A stretch of DNA of 64,000 nucleotides from Lysobacteraceae bacterium NML91-0213 (GTDB taxonomy: Bacteria; Pseudomonadota; Gammaproteobacteria; Xanthomonadales; Xanthomonadaceae), in the NCBI GenBank assembly GCA_002798175.1, contig NWQL01000001.1, forward strand, positions 791,630-855,629, read 5' to 3'. A program made the position numbers and the translations under genes. Positions 19,146-26,226 of this stretch are shown in pieces. Under the pieces are notes generated by a model. The model had not been told where the DNA came from. It saw only the letters and a program-made list of their open reading frames with translations, and ran no database searches. Numbering within the stretch: the stretch's first letter is position 1; every line of letters begins with the position of its first letter.

Positions 19146-19766
19146 ATGCCCCGATCCCGCCACTTCTCGATGCTGCGCGAGTTCCACCTCGCCGACTGGT
19201 TCACCCTCGCCAACGCCATCTGCGGTACTGGCGCGATCTTCGCCGCGATGCGCTTCCTGCAGGATGGCGTGGTGCGCGACCTCATGATCGGCATGGCGCT
19301 GATCCCGCTGGCCTTTGTATTCGACGCCCTTGACGGGCGGGTCGCGCGCTGGCGCAAGGTCGCCTCCACGCTGGGCCGCGAGCTCGATTCGCTGGCCGAC
19401 GTGATCTCCTTCGGCGTCGCACCGGCGGCGCTTGCCTACGCCTGCGGGCTGCAGGGTGGGTGGGACTGGATGGTGCTGAGCTATTTCGTCGCCTGTGGTG
19501 TCAGCCGGCTTGCGCGCTACAACGTCACCGCCGAGCAGCTGGCGGGTGACGAGGGGAAGGTCCGCTACTTCGAAGGCACGCCCATTCCGACCAGCCTGGC
19601 GCTGGTGATCGTGCTGGCCATCGCCGCGTGGCAGGGGCGCATCGGCGATGCGATCTGGCTCGGTCAGTGGCAGCTTGGTCCGTGGCAGCTGCATCCGCTG
19701 GTCCTGATCTTCGCCCTGTCAGGCACGCTGATGATCAGCAAGACGATCCGTATCCCCAAGCCCTGA
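19146..19766 (+). CDS. pssA: CDP-diacylglycerol--serine O-phosphatidyltransferase
   Basis: Transfers phosphatidate from CDP-diacylglycerol to serine, the committed step to phosphatidylserine and phosphatidylethanolamine, in the inner membrane. The CDP-alcohol phosphatidyltransferase signature D-x2-DG-x2-AR-x8-G-x3-D-x3-D is complete, from DALDGRVARW to GRELDSLAD. At 206 residues with about six membrane segments it is the short, integral-membrane type II enzyme found in Bacillus and many proteobacteria, not the peripheral Escherichia coli type. An alternative ATG at 19170 would trim eight residues. It is not obviously linked to the polymer synthase genes downstream. Confidence 0.9.
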   Translation: MPRSRHFSMLREFHLADWFTLANAICGTGAIFAAMRFLQDGVVRDLMIGMALIPLAFVFDALDGRVARWRKVASTLGRELDSLADVISFGVAPAALAYACGLQGGWDWMVLSYFVACGVSRLARYNVTAEQLAGDEGKVRYFEGTPIPTSLALVIVLAIAAWQGRIGDAIWLGQWQLGPWQLHPLVLIFALSGTLMISKTIRIPKP

Positions 19767-19811
19767 CGCCGGGACGGAATCCGGTCGTGCAACAGGGTCC
19801 GCGTGCGCCGT

Positions 19812-19820
19812 TGTTATGAT
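19812..19820 (+). promoter_or_regulatory. Extended -10 promoter candidate for phaEC
   Basis: TGTTATGAT reads as an extended -10 element (TGn followed by TATGAT) 22 bases before the phaE start. No clear -35 box is seen at 17 bases, which extended -10 promoters do not require. Confidence 0.4.
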
Positions 19821-19841
19821 CGACGCAACGCCGGAGGTCCC

Positions 19842-21269
19842 ATGTCCAACGATGCATCCCAGCAGGCTTTTGCCGCCGCCGCGGCGGAATTCGACGCTAT
19901 GGCACGCCGCTTCTGGGGCGCATGGAGCGAGGCACTGCAGCCCGCGACGGCGCAGGGCAACGCCTTCGGGCAGGCGGGATTCGCATCCGGCGCGCATGGC
20001 ATGCCCGGTTTCGGGGCCAGCGTGGCTGGCCTCCCCGGGTTCGGCCCGGCAGGTGTCGCGGGCCCGATGAACTGGTGGGCAGGGCACGCGCAGGCCCCTG
20101 CGGCCCAGCAGGCGGCATCGCGTTTCGAGGCTCTGGCGCGGCAGTGGTATGCGCAGATGCAGCAGCTTGTGGCGGGCTTTGCCGGCCGCGAGGGCAGTGC
20201 CGGAGACATCGTCGAGGCATGGAAGCAGCTGCTGGCGAACGCCGGCGGCGACCCGTTCGCACAGATGCTCGCCACTGCACAGCAGCAGGCCGGCTCGCTG
20301 GGGCCGCAGGCGTGGCTGGCGCAGGCGTCCCCCTGGCTGCAGCGGATGCAGGGCGGCGCCGAGTGGCTGCAGACCCCGACGTTCGGCTTCGCACGCGAGC
20401 ACCAGGAACGCTGGCAGCGACTGGCACAGGCGCAGATCGACCTGCAGCAGAAGATGGAGGCCTACAACGCCCTCATGGCAAGGGTGACGCAGGACGGGCT
20501 GGTGATCTTCGAGCGCAAGCTGGCCGAGCGTGAGTCGCCGGGGCTGCAGATCGATTCACCGCGCGCGCTGTTCGACCTCTGGATCGACGCTGCGGAGGAG
20601 GCCTATGCGCCAGTGGCGCTTGGCGAGGAGTTCCGCCACGTCTACGCGGCGCTGGTGGATGCGCAGATGCGCGTGCGCCAGGCGGTGCAGCACGAAGTGG
20701 AACTGGTCTGCGCGCTGTTCGACATGCCGACCCGTAGCGAGCTGGATGGAGCGCATCGCAAGGTCGTGGAGCTGGAGCGCCAGGTGCGCCGCCTGCGCGA
20801 TGCGGTCGCGGCGCTGACCGGTGGCAGTGGTGGACGGCCCGGTGCCGCGGTCACCGGAAATGCCGGCAGCGCTGCCGCAGGCGCCCCGGCGCGTGCGGGG
20901 TCTGTCCAACCAGCGTCCGCGTCGGAGAGTGCTGGCCGCATGCAGGCAAAGACGACGAGCCGCGCAGCGACGCCGGCCCGTACACGAGGCACGACCCGGG
21001 CTGCCGCAGGGCCTGCAACCGGCGGTGCCGTGCCACGCGGTTCGAAAGTCGCTGCGGGCGGCGGGGCAGCGGGAGGCAAGGCCGCGAAAACCTCGACCCG
21101 TGCGGCGACGGGTAACCCCGGCAAGCCCTCGGCGCGCAAGGCGGCGGCCACGAAACGTCCCCGGCGCGAGGTCGCAGCAGAACCGGCACGACAGGGGCAG
21201 CGCATGCTGTTTTCCCCCGCGCACGCTACGCCGACCGCACCGAAGCCGCTGAAGAAGGGGAAGCGCTGA
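19842..21269 (+). CDS. phaE: Class III polyhydroxyalkanoate synthase subunit PhaE with basic C-terminal tail
   Basis: Non-catalytic partner of PhaC in class III polyhydroxybutyrate synthase. The ATG at 19842 follows GGAGG (19833-19837) and gives 475 residues; an upstream in-frame ATG at 19803 lacks a ribosome-binding site. The PhaE core (about 1-325) has the typical helical repeats and ends in a coiled coil with LDGAHRKVVELERQVRRLRD. After that comes a 150-residue low-complexity tail rich in Ala, Thr, Lys and Arg, with runs such as SARKAAATKRPRR. It resembles the histone-like tails of PhaF-type phasins that bind DNA. The phaC start is one base after the stop, so the two subunits are translationally coupled. 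Confidence 0.92.
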   Translation: MSNDASQQAFAAAAAEFDAMARRFWGAWSEALQPATAQGNAFGQAGFASGAHGMPGFGASVAGLPGFGPAGVAGPMNWWAGHAQAPAAQQAASRFEALARQWYAQMQQLVAGFAGREGSAGDIVEAWKQLLANAGGDPFAQMLATAQQQAGSLGPQAWLAQASPWLQRMQGGAEWLQTPTFGFAREHQERWQRLAQAQIDLQQKMEAYNALMARVTQDGLVIFERKLAERESPGLQIDSPRALFDLWIDAAEEAYAPVALGEEFRHVYAALVDAQMRVRQAVQHEVELVCALFDMPTRSELDGAHRKVVELERQVRRLRDAVAALTGGSGGRPGAAVTGNAGSAAAGAPARAGSVQPASASESAGRMQAKTTSRAATPARTRGTTRAAAGPATGGAVPRGSKVAAGGGAAGGKAAKTSTRAATGNPGKPSARKAAATKRPRREVAAEPARQGQRMLFSPAHATPTAPKPLKKGKR

Positions 21270-21270
21270 C

Positions 21271-22341
21271 ATGGCCGGGCCACTCAATATCGGTTTCGAC
21301 ACCCTGGTGCAGGACGCGACCACCTTCCAGCAGAAGCTCGCCGCCGGCACGCGCACGCTGCACGAGCTGGGAGACACCGACTTCGGCGTCACGCCGCGCG
21401 AAGAGGTCTGGCGCGACGGCAAGGTGGTGTTGTACCGCTTCCGCGGCGAACAGGCGCCAACGGCGAAAGTGCCTCTGCTGATCTGCTATGCGCTGGTCAA
21501 CCGGCCCTACATGGTGGACCTGCAGGCGGATCGCTCGATGGTCCGCAACCTGCTCGCACTGGGCCAGGACGTCTACATCATCGACTGGGGCTATCCCGAC
21601 CGCTCGGACCGCTTCCTCACGCTCGAGGACTACATCGAACGCTTCCTCGGCGGCGCGGTTGATCACCTGTGCGACAGCCATGGGCTCGATGCGGTGAACC
21701 TGCTGGGTGTCTGCCAGGGGGGCACGTTCTCGCTGTGCTACGCGGCGCTGCATCCCGATCGCGTGCGCAACCTCGTCACCATGGTCACGCCGGTGGATTT
21801 CCATACCGACGACAACATGCTGTCGAACTGGACGCGCGAGATGGACGTGGATCTCTTCGTCGACACGCTGGGCAACGTCCCGGCCGACATGATGAACCTC
21901 TGCTACCTCACCCTGAAGCCGTGGCGGCTGTTCGTGCAGAAGTACGTAGGGCTGGTCGACATCCTCGACGACCGCAAGGCGGTCGAGGACTTCCTGCGCA
22001 TGGAGAAGTGGATCTTCGATTCGCCCGACCAGGCCGGCGAAGCATTCCGCCAGTTCGTCAAGCAGTTCTACCAGGGCAACGGTTTCGTCAACGGCGGCAT
22101 CACCATCGGGGACCAGGAAGTGCACCTCGGTCTGGTGGAGATGCCGGTGCTCAACATCTACGCCGAGCAGGACCATCTGGTGCCGCCTTCGGCGTCACGA
22201 CCGATGCGTGGGCTGGTCGGGACCGACGACTATTCCGAACTTTCGTTCCGCGGCGGCCATATCGGCATCTACGTCTCCGGGCGCGCGCAGAAGGAAGTGC
22301 CCGCCGCGATCAACGATTGGCTCACGGCCCGCTCGCGCTAG
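21271..22341 (+). CDS. phaC: Class III polyhydroxyalkanoate synthase subunit PhaC
   Basis: Catalytic subunit that polymerises (R)-3-hydroxyacyl-CoA into storage polyester on granules. The 356 residues match class III and are much shorter than class I. The lipase-like box has the catalytic cysteine C148 in LLGVCQGGTFS. The conserved Asp and His lie in YAEQDHLVPP and FRGGHIGIYVSG. The block DVYIIDWGYPDRSDRFLTLEDY is nearly invariant in the family. It follows phaE with a one-base gap and is followed by a small PspC-domain gene. It presumably acts with acetyl-CoA acyltransferase and reductase genes located elsewhere, as none is in the window. Confidence 0.95.
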   Translation: MAGPLNIGFDTLVQDATTFQQKLAAGTRTLHELGDTDFGVTPREEVWRDGKVVLYRFRGEQAPTAKVPLLICYALVNRPYMVDLQADRSMVRNLLALGQDVYIIDWGYPDRSDRFLTLEDYIERFLGGAVDHLCDSHGLDAVNLLGVCQGGTFSLCYAALHPDRVRNLVTMVTPVDFHTDDNMLSNWTREMDVDLFVDTLGNVPADMMNLCYLTLKPWRLFVQKYVGLVDILDDRKAVEDFLRMEKWIFDSPDQAGEAFRQFVKQFYQGNGFVNGGITIGDQEVHLGLVEMPVLNIYAEQDHLVPPSASRPMRGLVGTDDYSELSFRGGHIGIYVSGRAQKEVPAAINDWLTARSR

Positions 22342-22355
22342 CCAGGGAGGACGTC

Positions 22356-22562
22356 ATGAACCCACCAACCAACCGGCCGGCGCTCTCCCGCTCGATCAAC
22401 GACCGTGTGCTAGCGGGTGTCCTCGGCGGCATCGCGCGCAGGATGGGCTGGAATTCGACCGCGGTACGGCTGGGTTACATCCTGCTGTCCGTCATCTCGG
22501 CCGCCTTCCCCGGCATCATCGTGTACCTCGTGCTCTGGCTGGTCATGCCGGAGGGCGATTGA
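22356..22562 (+). CDS. Small PspC-domain membrane protein
   Basis: A 68-residue protein with the PspC signature: LSRSINDRVLAGVLGGIARR followed by a transmembrane segment ending LVLWLVMPEGD. The ATG at 22356 has GGGAGG (22345-22350) at good distance. PspC proteins were named in the phage-shock response, but stand-alone short forms are common and mostly unstudied. It begins 14 bases after phaC and is likely in the same transcript; a role at the membrane during polymer granule formation is only a guess. Confidence 0.85.
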   Translation: MNPPTNRPALSRSINDRVLAGVLGGIARRMGWNSTAVRLGYILLSVISAAFPGIIVYLVLWLVMPEGD

Positions 22563-22700
22563 AGGCATGAGGTCCAGCGCGCCCACGGCACCGTTCCACT
22601 CACAGGCCTTCCGGTCACGCTTCGAGCACGTGGGCATTCCATCTCCGCGGGCCCGCCCAGCAGCGCTTCGAAGGCATCCTGGATCCCAAAGCCCTGTGTC

Positions 22701-23177
22701 GTGACCCGTAGGGCGCCTGCACTGCGTCTGTTCGCGCTTCTCGCCGGGGCGGTGTGGACGATGCCGAACACGGCACTGGGCCTGGTCGCCGGTGTGGCCG
22801 GCATGCTGGCTGGCGCGCGTCCCCGATGGTCGGAACGGGACCTCGCGCTGGTGTTCGTTCGCTACCCGTGGGGCCCGGGTGGCGCGATGACGCTCGGCAA
22901 CATCATCCTGCAGACGGGCGAGAACCTCGACGTCGCGTGCACCACCTACGCGCATCGTGCCGGCCTCTGCGTGGACCCATCCATCCGCATCGGTGACCAC
23001 GAGCGCGCACACGTCTACCAGTACATGGCGCTTGGCCCGCTGTTCCTTCCGATCTATTTCGCCTGCGGCGGCGTCAGCGTGCGCAACCGCTTCGAACGCG
23101 CCGCCGACCGCTATGCGATGACGGGGAAGGGCTGGTGGCCGTGGCCGATCGGGGCGCTTCCACGCCGACCGGGATGA
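22701..23177 (+). CDS. Uncharacterised protein with a DHERAH motif
   Basis: 158 residues from a GTG at 22701. I do not recognise the family. The N-terminus has a hydrophobic segment (LFALLAGAVWTMPNTALGL) and a second hydrophobic stretch is in ALGPLFLPIYFACGG. The middle holds GDHERAHVYQYM, which recalls a broken metallopeptidase helix but lacks a proper HExxH. The final part is basic. Coding potential is supported by codon-position GC and by an intact frame between the phaEC operon and a convergent lipoprotein gene. It is probably an inner-membrane protein; no function is proposed. Confidence 0.65.
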   Translation: MTRRAPALRLFALLAGAVWTMPNTALGLVAGVAGMLAGARPRWSERDLALVFVRYPWGPGGAMTLGNIILQTGENLDVACTTYAHRAGLCVDPSIRIGDHERAHVYQYMALGPLFLPIYFACGGVSVRNRFERAADRYAMTGKGWWPWPIGALPRRPG

Positions 23178-23214
23178 CCCGCGCCAGGGGCGCCGTGGCG
23201 GGAGGTTCCCGCGT

Positions 23215-23883
23215 CTAGCCGCCGCGTACGCGTGCCCATGCGGCGAGCAGTGCCTCGCGGAATGGAGCCGGAATCGCGCTCTCATGCGGAGTCGTGGCAT
23301 GGCTGCCGCCGAAAGCGGGAACGCCGGGCGGCTGGACGATGGACTCGCCTTCGAGCACGAAGTCACGATCGCGCGTGTGCAGGACCAGCTTGACCTGCCG
23401 AGGGTCGACGCCACCGCCGCAGAACGTACTGAATCCGACCAGGACTTCCGCGAATCCATCGCCGTCGAGATCCTCGACGAGAAGTGCGTCATCCAGGAAA
23501 TGGCCGTCAAAATCCAGGCCCTCGCATTCGATGATCTCCGTGTGCCGCCACGCCTCACGGAACGGCTGCGGCGCGTGCGGGGTCTCGACGTGCTGTGCCA
23601 CATGCAGCGTCAGGCGCTCCATAACGCCGTTGTCGTCACTGCGCGTAATGGAGTGTTGCCCGAGCAGCAGGACGTTGCCCCCGGCGGCATCGGTATAGCG
23701 AAGCGCTCGATCAGCACTCGCCGCGCTCGTCGGCAGCGCGGGGGAGGTCACGTCGACGTCCTGCACCTGCATGCTGGTGTCCTGATCGGAATGGCCCCGA
23801 CTCACCGACGTGGGCGGGGTGCCGCCACTGCAAGCGGCCAGCATGGCCAACAGCATGGATATCGCGGAGTATCTGCTGCGCAT
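23215..23883 (-). CDS. Lipoprotein at the end of the effector operon, possible immunity protein
   Basis: 222 residues with a lipoprotein signal (MLLAMLAACSGG, lipobox LAAC) and a secreted domain with EDLDGDGFAEVLVGFSTF, similar to calcium-loop/FG-GAP-type motifs. It starts one base after the stop of the LysM/CHAP effector gene, so it is co-translated with it. Periplasmic or outer-membrane-anchored proteins next to peptidoglycan-hydrolase T6SS effectors are often their immunity partners. Homologous domains also occur in proteins linked to surface polysaccharide synthesis, so another role is possible. The signal peptide is clear, the function is inferred. Confidence 0.6.
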   Translation of the reverse strand: MRSRYSAISMLLAMLAACSGGTPPTSVSRGHSDQDTSMQVQDVDVTSPALPTSAASADRALRYTDAAGGNVLLLGQHSITRSDDNGVMERLTLHVAQHVETPHAPQPFREAWRHTEIIECEGLDFDGHFLDDALLVEDLDGDGFAEVLVGFSTFCGGGVDPRQVKLVLHTRDRDFVLEGESIVQPPGVPAFGGSHATTPHESAIPAPFREALLAAWARVRGG

Positions 23884-23884
23884 G

Positions 23885-25690
23885 CTAGCGCGTGCTTCCG
23901 GCAGCGTGGGAGTTCACAGCAATTCCGAGTTCGGCATTGAGTGTGGCGACCGTTGAGACGTCCAGTCTGGGGTCATGTACCTCGGTACGCGCGAATTCCA
24001 GGTACGTGAGCGGTACGTAATAGCGCATCGAAGTCTTTTTGAACGCGGCGAAGTTGATCTGGTCGGACTGGTTGCCACCCAATATGATCGGATTGCCGTT
24101 GACGGCCTTGGCGTAGACGAACCCGACATGGCTGGTGCCGACGACCCCCAGTGCACCGTAGATCGCTGCATCGATCTGCGCGAAGTTGGCGTCGCTGACG
24201 AATGAGCGGGCACGAAAGTGATCCTTGGAGATCGTGTAGCCCGCTTCCCGTAGACACCAGTTGACGAATGAAGCGCACCACGCGTTGTCGGAGCCGGACA
24301 GGGACTTGAGCCACTTAGTTCCGAGCTCGTGGTGGTAGTTGATCGTCCGCCCGATGACGTCTTCCGTCCTGCCGGCCCAGCGGGTGGCCTCTGCATAGGC
24401 GTGCTCCATCCAGGGGGCCCGGCGCTGGGTGAGTGGGACGATTGCAAGTGGGTGACCTTCGTTCTCACGACTGCGGGTGCCGACGGTGGGGGACGCATGG
24501 CGGCGTACGGGTCGGGTCGTGCGTGGAGCGGTTGCCGCGGTGGAGGTGCCACGTGGCGGGAGGACCAGACGCTGGCCGGGTTGGATCAGGTGCGGATTCC
24601 GCACGGATTGCCGGTTTGCCGCCAGGATGCTCGCCGTGTCGGTGCCGTGGCGGGCCGCGATGGACGAGAGCGTGTCGCCGCGTCTGACGGTGTAACGCGT
24701 CGGCGCGATGGGTGGCGGGGCTGCCCCCTGCGGCGACGATCCCATATTCGACGCTGCCGCCCCCGTGTGCACCATCAGGACCTGGCCTGGCCGGATCTTG
24801 TCCGCATGGCGCACGGTGGGCGAATTCGCCTGTAGCAACTGCGAGTTGGTGGTACGGAAACGCCTGGCGATCATTGACAGCGTGTCGCCAGGCTGGACGA
24901 CGTAGCGCACCGGCGCCGGGGACGGCGGGGTTGCTGCCTCGCGTGTCGGCGTGTGCGGCTGCGAGACGCCCTCGAAGATGTCGCGCAGACGCGAAAGCAC
25001 GATGGAGCGCGAACGTTGCTCGAGGGTAATACGACCGATCTCGGATGCTGCATCAGTCGCCTCGAGCAGGATGACCTCCTCACCGTCGGTGGTGGTCACC
25101 ATGGCCGGTAGTGCGCCGCGGGCGTCGGTCCTCACGTGCGTTGGGCTCCCGTTGCGTACGACCTGGACCGGATAGTCGGCGAGCGGCCGCGCGCCGTCCG
25201 ACAGGGATACCGAGGTGACGTATACCCACCGTTCCCTGCGAGTCTCCTGGTTGGCGTTGTAACCCTCCATCTGCTCCATCGCAGCCATGATGTCGCCCAG
25301 CTGGGCGTCGCTCATGGTGCTGAGCAGGGTGTTTTCACCGAGGCTGGTACGCCGCTTGACGAAGGCCAGGTACTTCTCGGTGTCATTCTCGTTGGGCGGC
25401 GCGTACTTGTAGATTGCATCGCGCAATGACAGGTGGTCGTACCCCCGCCGCAGCAATTTGCGCTTCTCCGTGCGCCCCGCCTCCGGGCTGGCGAAGATCG
25501 CAAACCGCCCGTTGGGAGTGTCCGCCGTGCCTATCACGCCTTCGTACAGGCGGCTTGGCCGGAGATTCCCGGGATTGTTGAGCCGCCAGGCGAGGGTGCC
25601 GCCGCTGCGTAGCAGCCGGTCGCCATTTTCCGCGGTGTATTCCACCGTCCTGATGTCTGCGTGGTAGCCCGCGCGCACGAACGTGGTCAT
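23885..25690 (-). CDS. Putative T6SS effector: LysM-CHAP/NlpC-type peptidoglycan hydrolase
   Basis: 601 residues with no signal peptide, as expected for cargo delivered by VgrG. The N-terminal part carries WRLNNPGNLRPSRL, a motif of phage lysin-associated proteins; a beta-rich segment follows (about 150-250). Two LysM domains come next (YVVQPGDTLSMIARRF and YTVRRGDTLSSIAARHG) that bind peptidoglycan. The C-terminal catalytic domain (about 430-580) has NAWCASFVNWCLREAGY and GTSHVGFVYA, giving the Cys-His pair of CHAP/TIGR02594-type amidases or endopeptidases. The start ATG overlaps the stop of the upstream immunity candidate, and vgrG is two genes upstream. Cell-wall cleavage in rival bacteria is the likely role; the bond cut is unknown. 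Confidence 0.82.
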   Translation of the reverse strand: MTTFVRAGYHADIRTVEYTAENGDRLLRSGGTLAWRLNNPGNLRPSRLYEGVIGTADTPNGRFAIFASPEAGRTEKRKLLRRGYDHLSLRDAIYKYAPPNENDTEKYLAFVKRRTSLGENTLLSTMSDAQLGDIMAAMEQMEGYNANQETRRERWVYVTSVSLSDGARPLADYPVQVVRNGSPTHVRTDARGALPAMVTTTDGEEVILLEATDAASEIGRITLEQRSRSIVLSRLRDIFEGVSQPHTPTREAATPPSPAPVRYVVQPGDTLSMIARRFRTTNSQLLQANSPTVRHADKIRPGQVLMVHTGAAASNMGSSPQGAAPPPIAPTRYTVRRGDTLSSIAARHGTDTASILAANRQSVRNPHLIQPGQRLVLPPRGTSTAATAPRTTRPVRRHASPTVGTRSRENEGHPLAIVPLTQRRAPWMEHAYAEATRWAGRTEDVIGRTINYHHELGTKWLKSLSGSDNAWCASFVNWCLREAGYTISKDHFRARSFVSDANFAQIDAAIYGALGVVGTSHVGFVYAKAVNGNPIILGGNQSDQINFAAFKKTSMRYYVPLTYLEFARTEVHDPRLDVSTVATLNAELGIAVNSHAAGSTR

Positions 25691-26226
25691 AGCGCACCCT
25701 TCTCCTCGCCCCCCGGAACACCGCCCGCCTTTCGTATCACATCCTCGATCGAGTGGCCCTTCGGCGCGACGTCGTTGCTGTCGAGAAGGAAGATCCAGCG
25801 GCCTTCTTCCTCGAGCTGTTCGAGCCTGAAGCGCTCGGTGCGGACGACCGCGTGCGCGTCGTAGGGTGTCGAGGCGTAATCCAGTGTGGCGATGGTCAGC
25901 ATGAGGCCACGATCGTGAGGAACCACCACGGCGTCGCGAGTGGTGAAGTCCGCGGTCGCTGTGCGCGTGACGGTGAATTCCATGGTTGGTGAGTCGACTT
26001 CGCGGATGACGGGCACCTGGTGCCAGGTTTCGGTGTCATCAGGCCGGAAGAGGAAGGTGTAGACGTGGAAGCTGTGGGCATTCTGGTGCGCGACGAAGCC
26101 GCTGTTGATTCGCAGCTGCCCGACCGGCGTCTGGATGGTGTAGTCGCCCGTGGCATATGTCTGTGCATGAAGGGCCGGTGCGCACAGGGCGAAGGCGATG
26201 AAGAAGATGGTTGATCTCAGCATCAT
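25687..26226 (-). CDS. Periplasmic protein, candidate immunity to the LysM/CHAP effector
   Basis: 179 residues from the ATG at 26226, which overlaps the vgrG stop in an ATGA; its own stop overlaps the effector start in another ATGA. A frame open further upstream overlaps vgrG and is not used. A Sec signal peptide is clear (LRSTIFFIAFALCAPALHAQ), placing the protein in the periplasm, where a peptidoglycan hydrolase would act. The rest is a beta-rich domain with conserved aromatic and acidic residues, somewhat like the CarG carbapenem self-resistance family, though I am not certain of that. Position and export argue for immunity. The downstream lipoprotein is a rival candidate. Confidence 0.65.
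   Translation of the reverse strand: MMLRSTIFFIAFALCAPALHAQTYATGDYTIQTPVGQLRINSGFVAHQNAHSFHVYTFLFRPDDTETWHQVPVIREVDSPTMEFTVTRTATADFTTRDAVVVPHDRGLMLTIATLDYASTPYDAHAVVRTERFRLEQLEEEGRWIFLLDSNDVAPKGHSIEDVIRKAGGVPGGEEKGAL

Noticed and set aside
23977..23988. GTACCTCGGTAC, similar to the putative regulator motif
   Set aside because: It lies inside the coding part of the LysM/CHAP effector gene and is a chance dyad; it shows that the motif alone is not specific.
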